Positions 1-12,100 of a stretch of 64,000 bases of DNA are shown in pieces. The stretch is from Sthenelais limicola (taxonomy: Eukaryota > Annelida > Polychaeta > Phyllodocida > Sigalionidae). The position numbers and the translations under genes are program-made. How positions within the stretch are numbered: the stretch's first letter is position 1; each line of letters begins with the position of its first letter. The notes beneath the pieces are model-generated. The model made no database searches, was not told the DNA's origin, and worked only from the letters and a program-made list of their open reading frames with translations. The DNA lies in contig OW804096.1 of the NCBI GenBank assembly GCA_942159475.1, positions 113,930,194 to 113,994,193 of the forward strand, read 5' to 3'.

Positions 1-1089
1 ATGGGTCGCCAACCGTCTAGTAATTAAGTTAGCAATGCAGGGAGACCCTAATAACAATACATGCATATGATGGTATATATATGTGAGGTATATGGATATG
101 ATTACGCCAACTGACAGTCCTCCGTTTTTATTTGGGGAAATGTGCATTTTGAAACTGAAACTAACTTGCTGAATCTATATCATTCATCCAGCTAATTCCA
201 TTGCCAACCTTGTAGACCTGGGATACTCCATAAGAAAACCTTACGTGACCTCTTGATTGATTCGGTGATAAAGCCATAATCTATAAGACATTCTTGTTAT
301 TTGGACCTGGTCATGCTGGCCTTCATTGGAGATCTAGTAGCTGATCCGCACGAAACTGGAGTCTTTTTACGACTATGAAAACATGGTGTCTTCATGAAGA
401 CTTAGACTTAGACATGCACTGTCAGGCATTCCATTCAATCTATATTTGGTTTCTTAAATCCAGCCGATGATGTAAATATATCAAAACATTAACAAAGGAA
501 ACCATACATCTATTGAAGTTCGTTTTACATAACCTGACAGTCAATCCATGGACCAACTTATATAAACATACTCTGTGAGAACCAAATCAGCAACGGTTCC
601 GCCTTTTTTTAGATATTCATTCGATTGTCACATTCAGTCGAGAGTTGTAGGTCGTTGGAATGTCTATGAAACTCATCTGACGGATGTAAATATTATCTAG
701 ATGTGCTTGTCGGAACAATACATCAGCGAGATATATAGTAAAAGACGTTGTTTTTGATTCATTGGTGATAAGAGGTTTTTGTTTTCCCCGAGGCACATCG
801 GTCGCGTCTTCTCTGCACACCTTTCATTAGGAAAAAACCTCTATAGGAGCGACTACCGGTCGATAAATTACTCCGCCTGTATGTCGAGATTGTAATCCCT
901 TTATTTAGCTAGCTTAAGAATTACTTCTTTTGAGTCGTCACTCTATTCATCAACCTCCTTACATATCTTTTAAGTCAAATTGATACTCAGTATGTAGCAT
1001 CAATATCTGCTGTAATATGCATGCAGCGGTCTACACCTCATGGTGCCGTTCCATTTCCATAAGATGAAATTCACACCGTATAGTAATAA
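1..1089. other. No gene recognised
   Basis: AT-rich DNA with short random frames on both strands. The minus-strand frame at 617-820 has no coding character. Confidence 0.5.
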
Positions 1090-1545
1090 GGGTACCCATC
1101 ATGTCACCGGATGAAGCACCTGTCCACGAAGGCTTTTATATCTTCATACAGGTTGTGGATCGTACATCAAGGAGTCAGTTTATGTCTTGCGTAAAGGTAC
1201 AGGTATATACACTGCGTTCGTAGATCTACATTGATGACTGCGTCTATAATAAAATATCGGAGATCTGGTGCTTCATGCACTTGCTTTGATAAGGCATTCA
1301 GTCAAATGTCCAATGGCATCATGAGATATTTGTTTTGTCTGTTTATGCTATTGTATCTTCCGATGTCTTGTCAGTGAATGACAGTTGATTCCTATTCCAC
1401 TGCTGTAAATATCAGCTATAGCTTTGATCAAATCTCCTCTGAAATGAAAGGTCTGCCACTGAAAGCCTCAGCCTCTTCTCATCTATAGAAGTTCCATGCT
1501 GATGACGCTGTTAGTGGACGGGCTTTTAGATACATAGTAAATATT
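1090..1545 (+). pseudogene. Decayed non-LTR (LINE) reverse transcriptase
   Basis: Fragments of a LINE reverse transcriptase palm. GSYIKESVYVLRKGTGIYTA followed by FVDLH (1157-1231) resembles the segment leading into RT motif A. CFDKAFSQMSN (1282-1314) carries the F-D-x-A-F core of motif A, and FHADDAV (1492-1512) carries the (Y/F)xDD core of motif C, in the same frame and 69 codons later, a normal spacing. Two in-frame stops between them, a frame change and an internal near-duplication of motif A show that it is dead. Clade not determined. Confidence 0.45.
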
Positions 1546-3148
1546 TCATGTATGTTGGTGATTTACATACATACATTGAAAAGATCTTGATAAACTCTGT
1601 CAGCTTCATTCCAAATGTCCAGTGCTTTAATGTAACGCTTTAATATAGTTGTAAGAATCATGCGTATAATGGTATTGAATCTCTTGATTTTATGGGTGAA
1701 AATAAGAATGAAAAAAAACCCAGATAATTATTGCTCATATTAAATGTTTTCAGTTTAGAGGGATCAATTGCGCGTGATGTGAAATGTGCAACGTAAGTAA
1801 AAGTACTGTCATTAGGAGTCTTTCGCATGTCCTAAACCATCTATATTTTAGCTCCCATTCTCAAAATTAGCTCCTTTTGATCCCTTGAATTGTTTTTGGC
1901 TCAGATAGGCACCATTGTCCCCTTCGTAACCATGCCCTGCCCCTGTATGTTTCCCCTGTCCCTGTTTCATGTATACATGCAGTCCCCCTTTCCTGATTTC
2001 CTTCTTACTCGTCTGGCCACTGGCTTGAAGAAGCCTTTTGGGGGTTAGGATGCGATATTTACCGCTTGAGGAGGCTGGTCCCGGGTCTGAAATAGGATTG
2101 AAGATTCTGTCTGCTACGAAGGACCCGTGATGCCCACTTATCTATACATCAGAAGACAGCGGCCTAAGTCAGACATGTACATATTCTATACCATGTCAAT
2201 TTCTTATATGCACGTGCTTCTGGTGGGAGGCCTTTCGGAAAATTGACCTTCCTTTGGGAGGGCAATATAATATTGGTCTACACTTCATGCAGAATTATCA
2301 GGACAAGCATGTGGAGAACAAGGTACTTCCCTCATGTATTTATTCTGGCCAGTCCTTAGAGACCCACAACCCACACTTACCTATAGTTGCAATGGTCAAT
2401 TATCTTCTCCCCAGTGGAAAATAGTGACCGCCTGGCTAAATGGAATGCCCTGGTTGAGCCTTCCATTTGTTTTGTTACTGCACATGTATGTATACCCCTG
2501 GACTTAGCTGAACAGGGCTGACTTGGGGATAGAATGACGAATGAGTCTTGTGGATAGCACAGTCATCCCTAACAGGCAACACGCTCAGTACAGCGACCAA
2601 AGAGGGGAACACTTTCACATAGTCCACCTGAGTAATGTTATTTTTTCTCTTTGCTGATGCTAAAACATAATTAGCCCTAGAATTTTCTGAAACTGACGTG
2701 CTATTTTTTATGTTGCATCCCCATGTATCAAATCATAACACTTGAACCTATTGGTTAGGTGATCGAAACCCTACCGCTCACACAGGAAACTGAAGTCTCA
2801 TACAGAAGTTAAGCAATCTAATCGTGGGAGTAAAGAGATGATCATATATATATTGCCCGGGAACTGGTCATAGATTGTTATGATAAATGCCTGAGGCGTT
2901 GCACATTTTAAAACTGGAACTTGGTGTATGCGACACTATGGCTTCGAAGTTTCTATTTATCTTATCTGATCTATCAATATATACATACGTCTGATCTGAC
3001 CCGTCTGTTGGTTTAGCGCGTTCTTTCTATCTGTTTGTATACCGTGCCTGGAAAAAGTTTACCCATGTTCCAGAAGAAGAAGCAACAGCTAGGTTAAAAC
3101 TAATGGTATATCGCTAGGTCCCCCGGCAGCACAAAACTTCAAAGATAC

Positions 3149-3249
3149 CTGGATTGCATGTGTTGCATTTTGGCCAAAAGAAGAGACTCTGTGTGTAGCA
3201 GTTTTCTGAAAGCTCTCTGGGATATACCTGTCACAATTGCACCATAAAG
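3149..3249 (-). CDS. Weak candidate internal exon
   Basis: On the minus strand a pyrimidine-rich acceptor (CCACCTGTCCCTTGCAG) precedes 101 bases that end in CAATCCAG|GTATCT, a fair donor. One frame reads LYGAIVTGISQRAFRKLLHT and continues open; a second frame is open too. Not recognised. Both splice signals together make it worth a transcript check. Confidence 0.2.
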
Positions 3250-4248
3250 CTGCAAGGGACAGGTGGTAAAATGGCATGTACCCTTGACTCGTGCCATGGC
3301 TTTTAGCAATATCTGTTCTCCCTCCCTGAGCTCTCTAGAAGCTCACGTGTCAAGGTTTTTAACTAGAGTCCATTAACAATCCGGTGTAAGCCTGGCTTTT
3401 TGCGATAACTTCTGATGTAAGAGCTTCCTGTAAAATTCTTATTAATTTTCCCAAGGGAAACGTACTTCTGATTTCGTTTTTTTTTCGGTAAAATGTGATT
3501 TGTCCGGAATTATCTTGTTCCTACTTTCTCAGTGTTCTGTCGCGTGTGAATAATATATCCTTTGAGAAATGAAGTAGATACATCCTTTTCAGTACTGGCC
3601 TGGGAGCATTGGTGTTGTACCCTCTCACATTTCGTGCTATAGAATATTTATCCCTGGTGTTTTACTGCAGGCCCTTTCTATGTGATCCATCCAATCTAAC
3701 ACATACTTTCTGTCAATATAGCCACATTGAATCTATGATCGATCATTTTGAATACGGGTTCAGGAGGTGATACGTCAATGCTAAAAAATACATTTAACTT
3801 CTATACGCTCATGTATACATACATAAAGATAGACCTGCCATGCATTTCATATAGGGAAAACCAACATTTTTAAAAAACTGTATCGAATTTAATATTAAAT
3901 TTTCAATGAGCAGTATTTATCATTTATTACTCCGATCATTTTACACAATCATGATAATGACTTATAAGTGCCAAACTCGAGTCAAATGCCAAGCTTCAGC
4001 ATCCAATATCCCATATAATGTCCGGTGTAGTGTTGACCGTGCGTTTGTGTCACCGCATGCCGGAAAACATCCTATTGGCCTTTCAACCTGTTGCTGGCAC
4101 AATTCCCCGAGGAGTATGGGGTCATATTCATGTAGGCGCTCTATAATGGGTTATAACATGGTACACTATGGCTCTTGTATGTGTTGAGATATATGAGATA
4201 TAAGAAGTCATTAGTGGTAACGGTAGATATATGATACTCATGTATTGG

Positions 4249-4429
4249 TCAGTCAAATTTTCTGCTGCGAGCTTGTTGAAGGTGAGTGAGAGAATGACCG
4301 ACCGGGTGTAATGGGCTGGGTGGACACAGAACTGGTTTGACCACTGCACCGGCTGAGGAGGGGAGGAGATACTTGGCCCCACCAATAACCTCATTGACTT
4401 TGTTGGCGTAAATATATGAATCATTTTCG
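4249..4429 (-). CDS. Weak candidate terminal exon
   Basis: On the minus strand a strong acceptor (TTTTCTCCTTGACAG) opens a frame reading ENDSYIYANKVNEVIGGAKY and on to a TGA at 4249. The segment is GC-richer than its neighbours, but another frame is also open through it. Not recognised. The stop means it cannot precede the 3149-3249 candidate in one gene. Confidence 0.18.
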
Positions 4430-5855
4430 CTGTCAAGGAGAAAACACGGATACCAGTCACGCATTTACACTGTGGTTACACTAATCGAGAAAACCGCTTT
4501 ACCTCATCACATATGGCGAATATAATTAAAGGGGGACATTGTTTACATACATGTTTTAGTATTTTTTCATCAGAGATCATAATCAATATTAGATCACAAG
4601 GATTTCATCATTATTGTCATCATGACTGTTTTTTGGATAAAACAAGTTTCTTAATCTGATAGTAAAGCCATTTTGATGATGCGTGTAAGTGACAGAATGA
4701 TTTCTGTACTATACAAACACGTTACGGGCATCTTCCCTAAAAATAATAAAATCATTCCCACACTGTTTACTTTCACACAGCCTGTAGATATTACAGTATT
4801 CCTTGGTGCTGTATGCCTCCACAAACACATATCAACCCATATCAATGAAAAAGGTGTTAAAACATAGAAAACGTTTATGAACTGAAACCTCCGAATCGCA
4901 CTTTACCCATCATGTATAAGCAGGTGTAGGCACAGTGATTTAGGAGCTCTTCAAGACTTAGCAGTCCCCTGACCTGTTATCTCTTATTGGTGGCGGACAA
5001 ATGCAGATATGACAGTCACACTTATCTGATTGCTATTATTGCACCTACATTGCATGGATTTTCAATCCCTAGGCCTACTTCTTAGAGATTTCCCCAACTC
5101 TCCGTCCTTTACCCATGGTGTCAATTACTCTAATCAAACGGAATGGAACCGGTATATTACCATGGACATGGTTTATTAGTCCAATTACCGGTATGCGTCT
5201 GTTGGCCCTGACTCCCTTCTTTTCTAAGAAGTCCCTGTATTTATCTTAATGTCAGGAAGTATGCAGCAATTTAGTAACACGTATATATATCCAATACATA
5301 CAATTATGTGAATTAGTGATATGCTGTATCGATGGTTCTTATGTAATTCTGTCTTCCTAATTACCTGTCGATTACTGTGTAAATCAGCTCAATATGGCCT
5401 CGTGACGCGATGTACCATTTTTAATTGCCAATATTTGTGGCTAACGATTTGTGTTGTCTCGGGGCTAAAAGCCATGTCCGAGATGGTGACGCAAATAGTG
5501 TTTTCCAGTTGATTGATAGCATTCGTGCCCATATATGAACAAAGGAAATTAATTGTCCGTCTGAACAGTACAACAAAGAAGTTTTTTCTATTTGTTTTTT
5601 TTGTATGCATGACTGCCGTCCCGCCATATAATTCTGAGACGGAAACCGGAGACGGAAATAGGTAGCTATATATTGATAGATAAATGTTCTGGTAATCCTT
5701 AGCCCTGTCGCTTTTTTCTATTTGATATACGAGTTATGATACCTAAATTATTAGACACAGTTTGACCGGATGGGATGCCTGTGATTATAACGATAATTGA
5801 TGTAGTGATGATAACCCTTAAATGAGAGTATTACTGTAAACGTTGTTTTTTTTTC

Positions 5856-6028
5856 GCGCGGATAAATATCCGCGCACTATATACTTAACTTGTACATTGA
5901 CACCTTTTTTGCGCGTATTTAAATTCACGCATCATTGAAGCCTAACGCATTGTTTATGCATTAGTTATACCTTTCGCGCAGGATTTAATATTTTCACGCA
6001 CAAAAGATCAGTGCGCTAAAATAGCGCA
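5856..6028. repeat. Cluster of GCGC hairpins
   Basis: An AT-rich background is studded with GCGC words. GCGCGGATA-AA-TATCCGCGC (5856-5875) is a 9-bp stem. TGCGCTA-AAA-TAGCGCA (6012-6028) is a 7-bp stem. Between them lie CGCGCAGGATTTAATATTTT, CACGCA and CGCATTG...ATGCATTAG. This looks like a decayed foldback element family built on CGCG-ended half-sites. Confidence 0.5.
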
Positions 6029-7538
6029 AATAAACGCTGGTGGCTAGATCTTCCGAACTACCCCAGTAGTGTCTATGAAGAGCACCCGTACATCGCTGTT
6101 GTTGTCTTGCATATGACAACTCGGGTTTTACCTTTATATGCCAGTTAACTGTCTTCTATTATTAATATCCGCGGTATTTATGATACCCAGGGTCTTGGAC
6201 TACGAGATCCTCGGTATTTGGCCAGGATGTGTGGACTTGGAACAGTTAACAATTCTCAGGATAATACACCCTTTGCAACAGGTCGTGACCTTCTTTGTTC
6301 ATCGTAAACATGGCTTTACCTCATGTTAGGGAAACACATGCACCTCACAAGTACTCCAGACAGCCTGCGAATTCGGGGTATCGTATTTTGGAAATGAGTG
6401 GAATTAAAGTTGTGGAGTGCGCAAAGGTGCAGATCAAATCCTGGTTTCCGATCGATCAATACAAATTTACTTTATTCTGTAGACTTCAGTCATCCCTTGG
6501 TGTAGACGAATCAAGCAGTTACTATATGAACATGTATGAACTGGTCTGACCACAAAACTATATTCTTTATCTGTATGTGTTAAACCATAGTCTTTATGTA
6601 GTCCTAATATAAATGACCGAGAATATTGACCTCATCCCCCCATCATGACCATTGGTCAAATAGATAGGACAGGTGGCCAGTCTCTTACACTCGTAAATTT
6701 ATACGTAAGAATGTTTAGAAGGCAACTTTCGCATTCCAAGTTGTTAAGTGTAAAAGGCTGGTGGCACAGTAGACCTAGTTTGAATCTCCTAAATACTCTC
6801 TTTGGTCCCTTAATTAGAATCAATACTATCTTGGATAATGAAATCAGTTGCTGCCAAGTAATGGTACTTCGTTGCGCCATTTGAACCCTAAAGAGAAACA
6901 TTTCATTACGTTAATCAAAATTTGTGATTAGACCAAGACATCAATATTTGCGAACTAAAGATTCTTTATTCCAAAAAACTCGTCCTATTCTTGGCTGGTA
7001 GATCGACTGCACTTTTCAGAATCACATGATTATAAATTGTTGAGGGCCCAAAAATACTTGCTGGATTATTATGCCATATTTTTCTTGTTCAAAGGTTTTA
7101 ACAATCACATTTTATTTAATTAACCCGAAGTCTCCTTTCGAGCTGGCGGCGAGTGCTATATGGATGGCATAAACCCAGGCAGATAAGGAACTGGTCGTGG
7201 ATCTTTTCAAACAGATAGCTCTACCCTACCGCACCAAGTTTTGCATGACTAAGACTCATCAGCTATTATCGATTTGTTGATTCATCTTTATAACCGTCAA
7301 CTAAATCTACTCTGTCAGTTAATCATTTTCTTAGGCGAGGTCTGCATAGGTATTATTTATACCCATGCAAACACTTTTAATTATACAATTCGCTAAGGTG
7401 TCCTTGCTTGCTTGGTACATTTGAGCAAGGGTTTGAGAAATATCATTTTTGAGCGACTTGTGACTCATTCTCCTGTAACACATCACTACTATAACAATTA
7501 CAGAAAATAATGGTTCATACTAATATTAATTTACTTTT
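6029..7538. other. No gene recognised
   Basis: AT-rich; frames at 6138-6549 and 6645-6901 are open by chance on both strands with no motif or codon bias. Confidence 0.5.
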
Positions 7539-7735
7539 TACCCAAAGGCACAATGGAGGTCTGTAATCGATCTCGACGTCGGGACAAATCGCACAACACC
7601 CCAAAGGGGTGGAGTGCAATTTGTCCTCAATTGTGGACAAACTTTGAGGAGAATTTGCACTCCACCCCTTTGGGGTGTTGTGCGATTTGTCCCGACGTCA
7701 AGATCGATTACAAACCTCCATCATGCCATTGGGTA
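7539..7735. mobile_element. 197-bp near-perfect palindrome (foldback element)
   Basis: Two arms of about 85-90 bases pair almost completely around a centre at about 7637. Matching blocks include GGGACAAATCGCACAACACC (left) against GGTGTTGTGCGATTTGTCCC (right), AATGGAGGT against ACCTCCAT, and the outer TACCCAAAGGCA against TGCCATTGGGTA. The apex is TCCTCAA ... TTGAGGA. Such a structure is a MITE or foldback element, or the source of a long hairpin RNA. The short frames reading through it on the plus strand are by-products. Confidence 0.85.
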
Positions 7736-8220
7736 TTTATTACATACCCGGTACTTATTTATCAATCCATTTGCTATATTTACCTTCTGCCCACCTTCTT
7801 AGTACTGTTTTTCTTGATAAATTATCGGAACAATGTCTGAAAACTTTTGACACATGCAAGGCAGTGCTACGCTTCTGCCGTGCACGAAGCCCAACATCAT
7901 GAACCAACCAAATTACGTTAATTGGGTCACATGGTTTCATGCCAACCCATAGCTATTTGTAGTTCGGCTCAAATAGCACATAGGTGCTGTTTGCCTTTTC
8001 AAATAGCACCCCTGAATCATGCCCTCGAAATCATATTCGTATGTACACACTAAGAAATATCCCTAGAAATGGGACAAAATTATGTGGCGTGTCATGTGCA
8101 TTGCATAATCTTAATTCTACATGCTACAAGGCATTGGCACAATGGAATTCAGAGATTTGGCAATTACTCAAGCGCGCCATGCTGCAGGCTTCTAAGTGGC
8201 GTCCACGCTAGGGTTATATT

Positions 8221-8329
8221 CAATGCAATGTCTTGAGATTTGGTACACATATTTCTATGACTAAAAGCAATAAATCCTCCAAAAATAGGAACATAATTAT
8301 ATAAAATATCTTGTGAATAAATTACTTTG
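8221..8329 (+). repeat. Dispersed repeat family D, copy 1
   Basis: Aligns by eye with 25697-25801 in the same orientation. Shared blocks are TTGAGATTTGGTACACATAT (with one change), CTCCAAAAATA and TTGTGAATAAATTACTTTG. No coding frame. Confidence 0.6.
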
Positions 8330-8596
8330 AAAAACTTTGAAATTGAAAATAAATGTGTGGGCACCGAGTCGGGTGATTTATATTGATTAAAACGCCTTGA
8401 TACGGCCGACGGAAATAATTTATTACGAAGGAACTAACCATGCGATTGTAAATCTGAAAGCAGGGCTGTCTTCCTGACATTCAGGGAGTTCTGGGATAAT
8501 TTTTAAGCAGCTATGAGCTATCTAGTGGACAGCAATATTTTTAGTTTTGAGCTCTGCATTCAGACTCATAAGTTGCGCAGATATATCCAACAGATT

Positions 8597-8775
8597 TGGT
8601 GGTGTAGTGGTTAGGACTCTCGCTTGTGAATCACAAGGTTGTTAGATCAAACACAATCATCATTTTTTTCTCTGTTTGGCATCAGTGGTTCTGCACTGGT
8701 GGCAGTCATGTATTAATGGTCGCTGCAGCTTGTCTGGCACTGGCCGGTGGCCTACAGGGGACTTAGGGATCAGGA
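8597..8775 (+). mobile_element. tRNA-derived SINE-like repeat
   Basis: The head TGGTGGTGTAGTGGTTAGGA (8599-8618) matches a tRNA A-box region and is close to tRNA-His. It is followed by an anticodon-arm-like CTCGCTTGTGAATCACAAGG and a degenerate B box (GGTTGTTAGATCAAA). Beyond about 8665 comes an unrelated body with CTGGCACTGGCCGGTGGCC. The B box is damaged, so a functional tRNA gene is excluded. This is the layout of a tRNA-derived SINE with internal pol III promoter boxes. Confidence 0.5.
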
Positions 8776-9052
8776 AACTTCTCCTAATCCTTTAGCTTTC
8801 TCAGGATATGATTTACGATGTTAGAAATAACAGAAACTGATAGATTAGGCCCTTTTGAAGGACTATTTCCACTGTTTACATGTAAAATTACGAAATCAGT
8901 GTTTAGTGTGTAATATATCAATGAATTACTGCCAACATTGATGTTGGGAGAATTTCTCATGTATACATGTTATTCATTATCACCAATAAGGAAAAATGAA
9001 ATTGTAAAAGGGGGAATCTCCACTAAGCACATGGAAATCATGGTGGGGTGTC

Positions 9053-9148
9053 AGAGATGAGAGGTGGGTGAGATTTAAAACGTGAGAGGTGAGATCCGAG
9101 ATTTAAAAAGCGAGAAGCAAGACTTAAAATGAGAGAGGCGAGATGGCA
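9053..9148 (+). repeat. Degenerate minisatellite (GAGAGGYGAGAY..TTAAAA)
   Basis: About four imperfect units of 20-28 bases built on GTGAGAGGTGAGAT and ATTTAAAA. Purine-rich, no coding frame. Confidence 0.5.
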
Positions 9149-12100
9149 GCCATGGGCTTCCATATTACGTTCACTTGACACTACAGACTCGTGCCGCCCA
9201 CAGACCAAGATATTTCTGTAGTGTTTTTCAAATCAAGCTGTACCACTGTTTCTTTGAGATTGTATTTTCTGAGTTAATAAACCTCAGCTAAACGAATTTG
9301 CCTTCGTTTGTTGTCCTTTCGCACAATTTGCGACTCTAACCCCTACAAATCTGCGGTTTACTAAAAATTAAAAACATTGTAAAACTACTTCTGTTCCTGA
9401 TACTTGAAATAGTGGCTCAATTTACTTTTAAGATGCATATATTCATTGGATGATAAATAACAAGTGATTTGGTTTCTGGGTTTAGCCATTTCCATATATA
9501 TGATGTTGAAACGATTATTGTGAAAACAGCTTCACGTTAAAAATGACTAAACATCCTGGTTATTCGTATTCATGACCCCATTGCATGGCAAATCACATTT
9601 TCCGGAATCAAATAAAGAACTTAAAAATCCCTTCCACATTTTATTTATTGAGACAACAGAATGACATCTTTTTCAAGTTAAATGAATTTATAAAGTTTGG
9701 ATGAGTTTGTACTGGTGTGCACCTTTGCCTGCATCTTGCCATGGTCAATATTTGTTTATGGAATCGTGCTCTGTCAGTCATGCTCTGGAAGGTCGAAGAC
9801 AACTCTCGCTTCCAGGATGGGCAGCTCACTTGTCAAGCAGACTGGAAGCTGACTCAACATGAATTATGGCCTTGTCCAATGTCCATTGAGGCAACACAGA
9901 TAAGTGATCAATTGTCGGAGGAGCCATGGCGTTCCTTTGCCACGAACAGTTTTGTTTGTATTTCAACGAAATTGGGAACCACTGGCTTTAGTGTATTCAA
10001 TACAATGGACTAGAATTCAGAGTCCACGCTCATTGATTTCGCATTCTCATATATGAAAAGAGAGTTCCTGTCCCTCATTTTCACTCTGCATCTCAAAAAG
10101 AGCGTGCATGTAATATATAATTCAGACTAAAGTGGACATAAAATCCATTCCTGAAATGTGATTTTCAACTGGGAAGCCCGTTTCCGCGATGCTATCCGCC
10201 CTTTCTGACACCTGCCTATATCTGCGATTTCACACTAATTCGAGCACCATCCAAGTGTAATATTGTTAATTCAAATTTCCGCGCTACTATATACTAGTAT
10301 ATAATAGTTCCTCTAATACTAAGAAAGAATGTGGCCAGACTTTTACTCTTTTTCACTATGATTGATGCCTCCTAATGGTGGAATGGGTCCTAATTGTTTA
10401 AATCTTTTCTAAAGTTAGGTAAATGTGGATTACAAAGGCCTTGCCTCTTAGGGCAGTCATACTAGGCTTAAATTGTTCTGGTAGGAATTTGTCACCCTTC
10501 ATGTAAGGGCTATGGAGAAGCACTTAGGTTACTTAACGGTAGGTGAGTGAGTGGGATTGGTTGCTTTACGCCCTTATCAACACATTTAGTATGGTTATAT
10601 CAAGGGTGGCAGAGCTGAGAGGGAGGCAGTTTATGATCATACCCAGGAAATAGAGATAGAGAAGAAGGGAGGGAGATACAGAGAAAAGAGACAGACTTAA
10701 CGTACTTGAGACATACTTAACGGTAGGATCAATCAGGTGTTGGGAAAAGAGTATATATAAATTGTTTTCGAAATTTATTCTACAGTGCTGCTGTAACACC
10801 CACACAAATGCAGGCTTGCATGGGTCTTTGTCATAACCGGTTGGAGCGTGGACCAACAAGGTTTTTGAGATTGAAATCCTTTGCTCAGTCCGTCATTGAA
10901 TTTCAATGAGATGCATATATGAAGGTTGGACTGCCTATATTTCGTCCTTATCCCTTCCATGCAAAAACGTTACCAAACAGGGCTTCGGCACAATCAGAAT
11001 ATTTACCTAGTGTTATTCCTAAGGCATCATGAATTCACAGTTAACGGATAGGCAAATGTTTGGATAAAATGGTGATGGAATAAAGGACATTCTTCCTAAT
11101 AAGATATCGGATGAGATTATTTCACGATAATTATTGGAATAAATTGATCTGAGATAATTGACCATCCGCTTAAATATGATACACAGTTCAATATTTGTTT
11201 CCATCCCACTTATGGATTCAGAATTATTATTAGATTAATGGATGTATACCACCAACACCGAAAGCGATCCTTATTTCAACTAAGGCCAATAGTCGTGTGT
11301 AGTGCCTGATCTCTCTGCAGGGTCAATGACGGTTGAATATGTGTAAACCTGGACCTCTCATTTATTTCCCAGTCGTAGCATCAGTCGTGGAATGTTGACA
11401 TGATGAGTGAATTATTAGTGTTGATGCAGCTCGGAGAAGTTCCTCCTTCTTCCCATCATCAGCTGAGGGACACCAATGCCTCCGGGATAAAACTGGGCTC
11501 AGTGTTTGGGGCTCGAGAGTCTCTCAAAAGCAACTCTCGGATCATTGAATATACGGAGGTGGCAAGACTCCTTAAGGGGAATATCCCAGGCCTCGATGGA
11601 GACTCCCCACAAGTTCGTAAAGCAATCGATAAATCACATTTGGAGAGCAATCTTATGGGACAACAAGAGCACAAGATAATAACCGTATCGGGTGGTATGT
11701 GGCAGAGTAGTCCCAGACAAGGGGGTTTCCGTCTTGTCCACTACAGCTGAGAACATATAGCACCTTACGCCCAGCAAAAACTGCCAATTTATTTTGAACC
11801 CGTGACAAATATTCCATTGGTGGATTGCATTTAAAGCCATGCGCACAGATTGAGAGAATTGGCTGTAAGACCCGAGGTTCACCGGTTTGTTTAGCTGGTG
11901 TGGCGCTTTTAGCAGCCATTCTGACATTGGATTTTGAGGATATTAACGGGAGTCATATTGGAGTGACTCTGCTCGGAATACACCTAGAACACCTCTGGAA
12001 AATACCAAACCATCGCCTCCCTTACCACACTATTACCATGGAGCAATATAACACTTTCAACAATTTCAACACCGTTGATTGTCTGCCAGAGAGAACGGTG

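Larger units (their letters stand above)
1546..5855. other. Mostly anonymous DNA
   Basis: Two GC-richer islands (1900-2160 and 2380-2620) are open in two or more frames at once, which points to composition or an old repeat rather than a gene. Apart from the two weak exon candidates listed, nothing is supported. Confidence 0.45.

Noticed and set aside
2380..2620. Apparent minus-strand exon with GTAAGTG donor
   Set aside because: All three minus frames are largely open across the segment, so openness reflects composition; no consistent phase with the neighbouring candidate exon.
2748..2792. Possible tRNA B box (TGATCGAAACCC)
   Set aside because: No A box at the right distance and no cloverleaf on either strand.
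7553..7902. Plus-strand frames of 62-95 codons
   Set aside because: They run through the 197-bp palindrome, whose self-complementarity explains the lack of stops; no motif.
9053..9148. Considered as a CRISPR-like or regular array
   Set aside because: Units are irregular in length and sequence, purine-rich and without spacer/repeat structure; the genome is eukaryotic.
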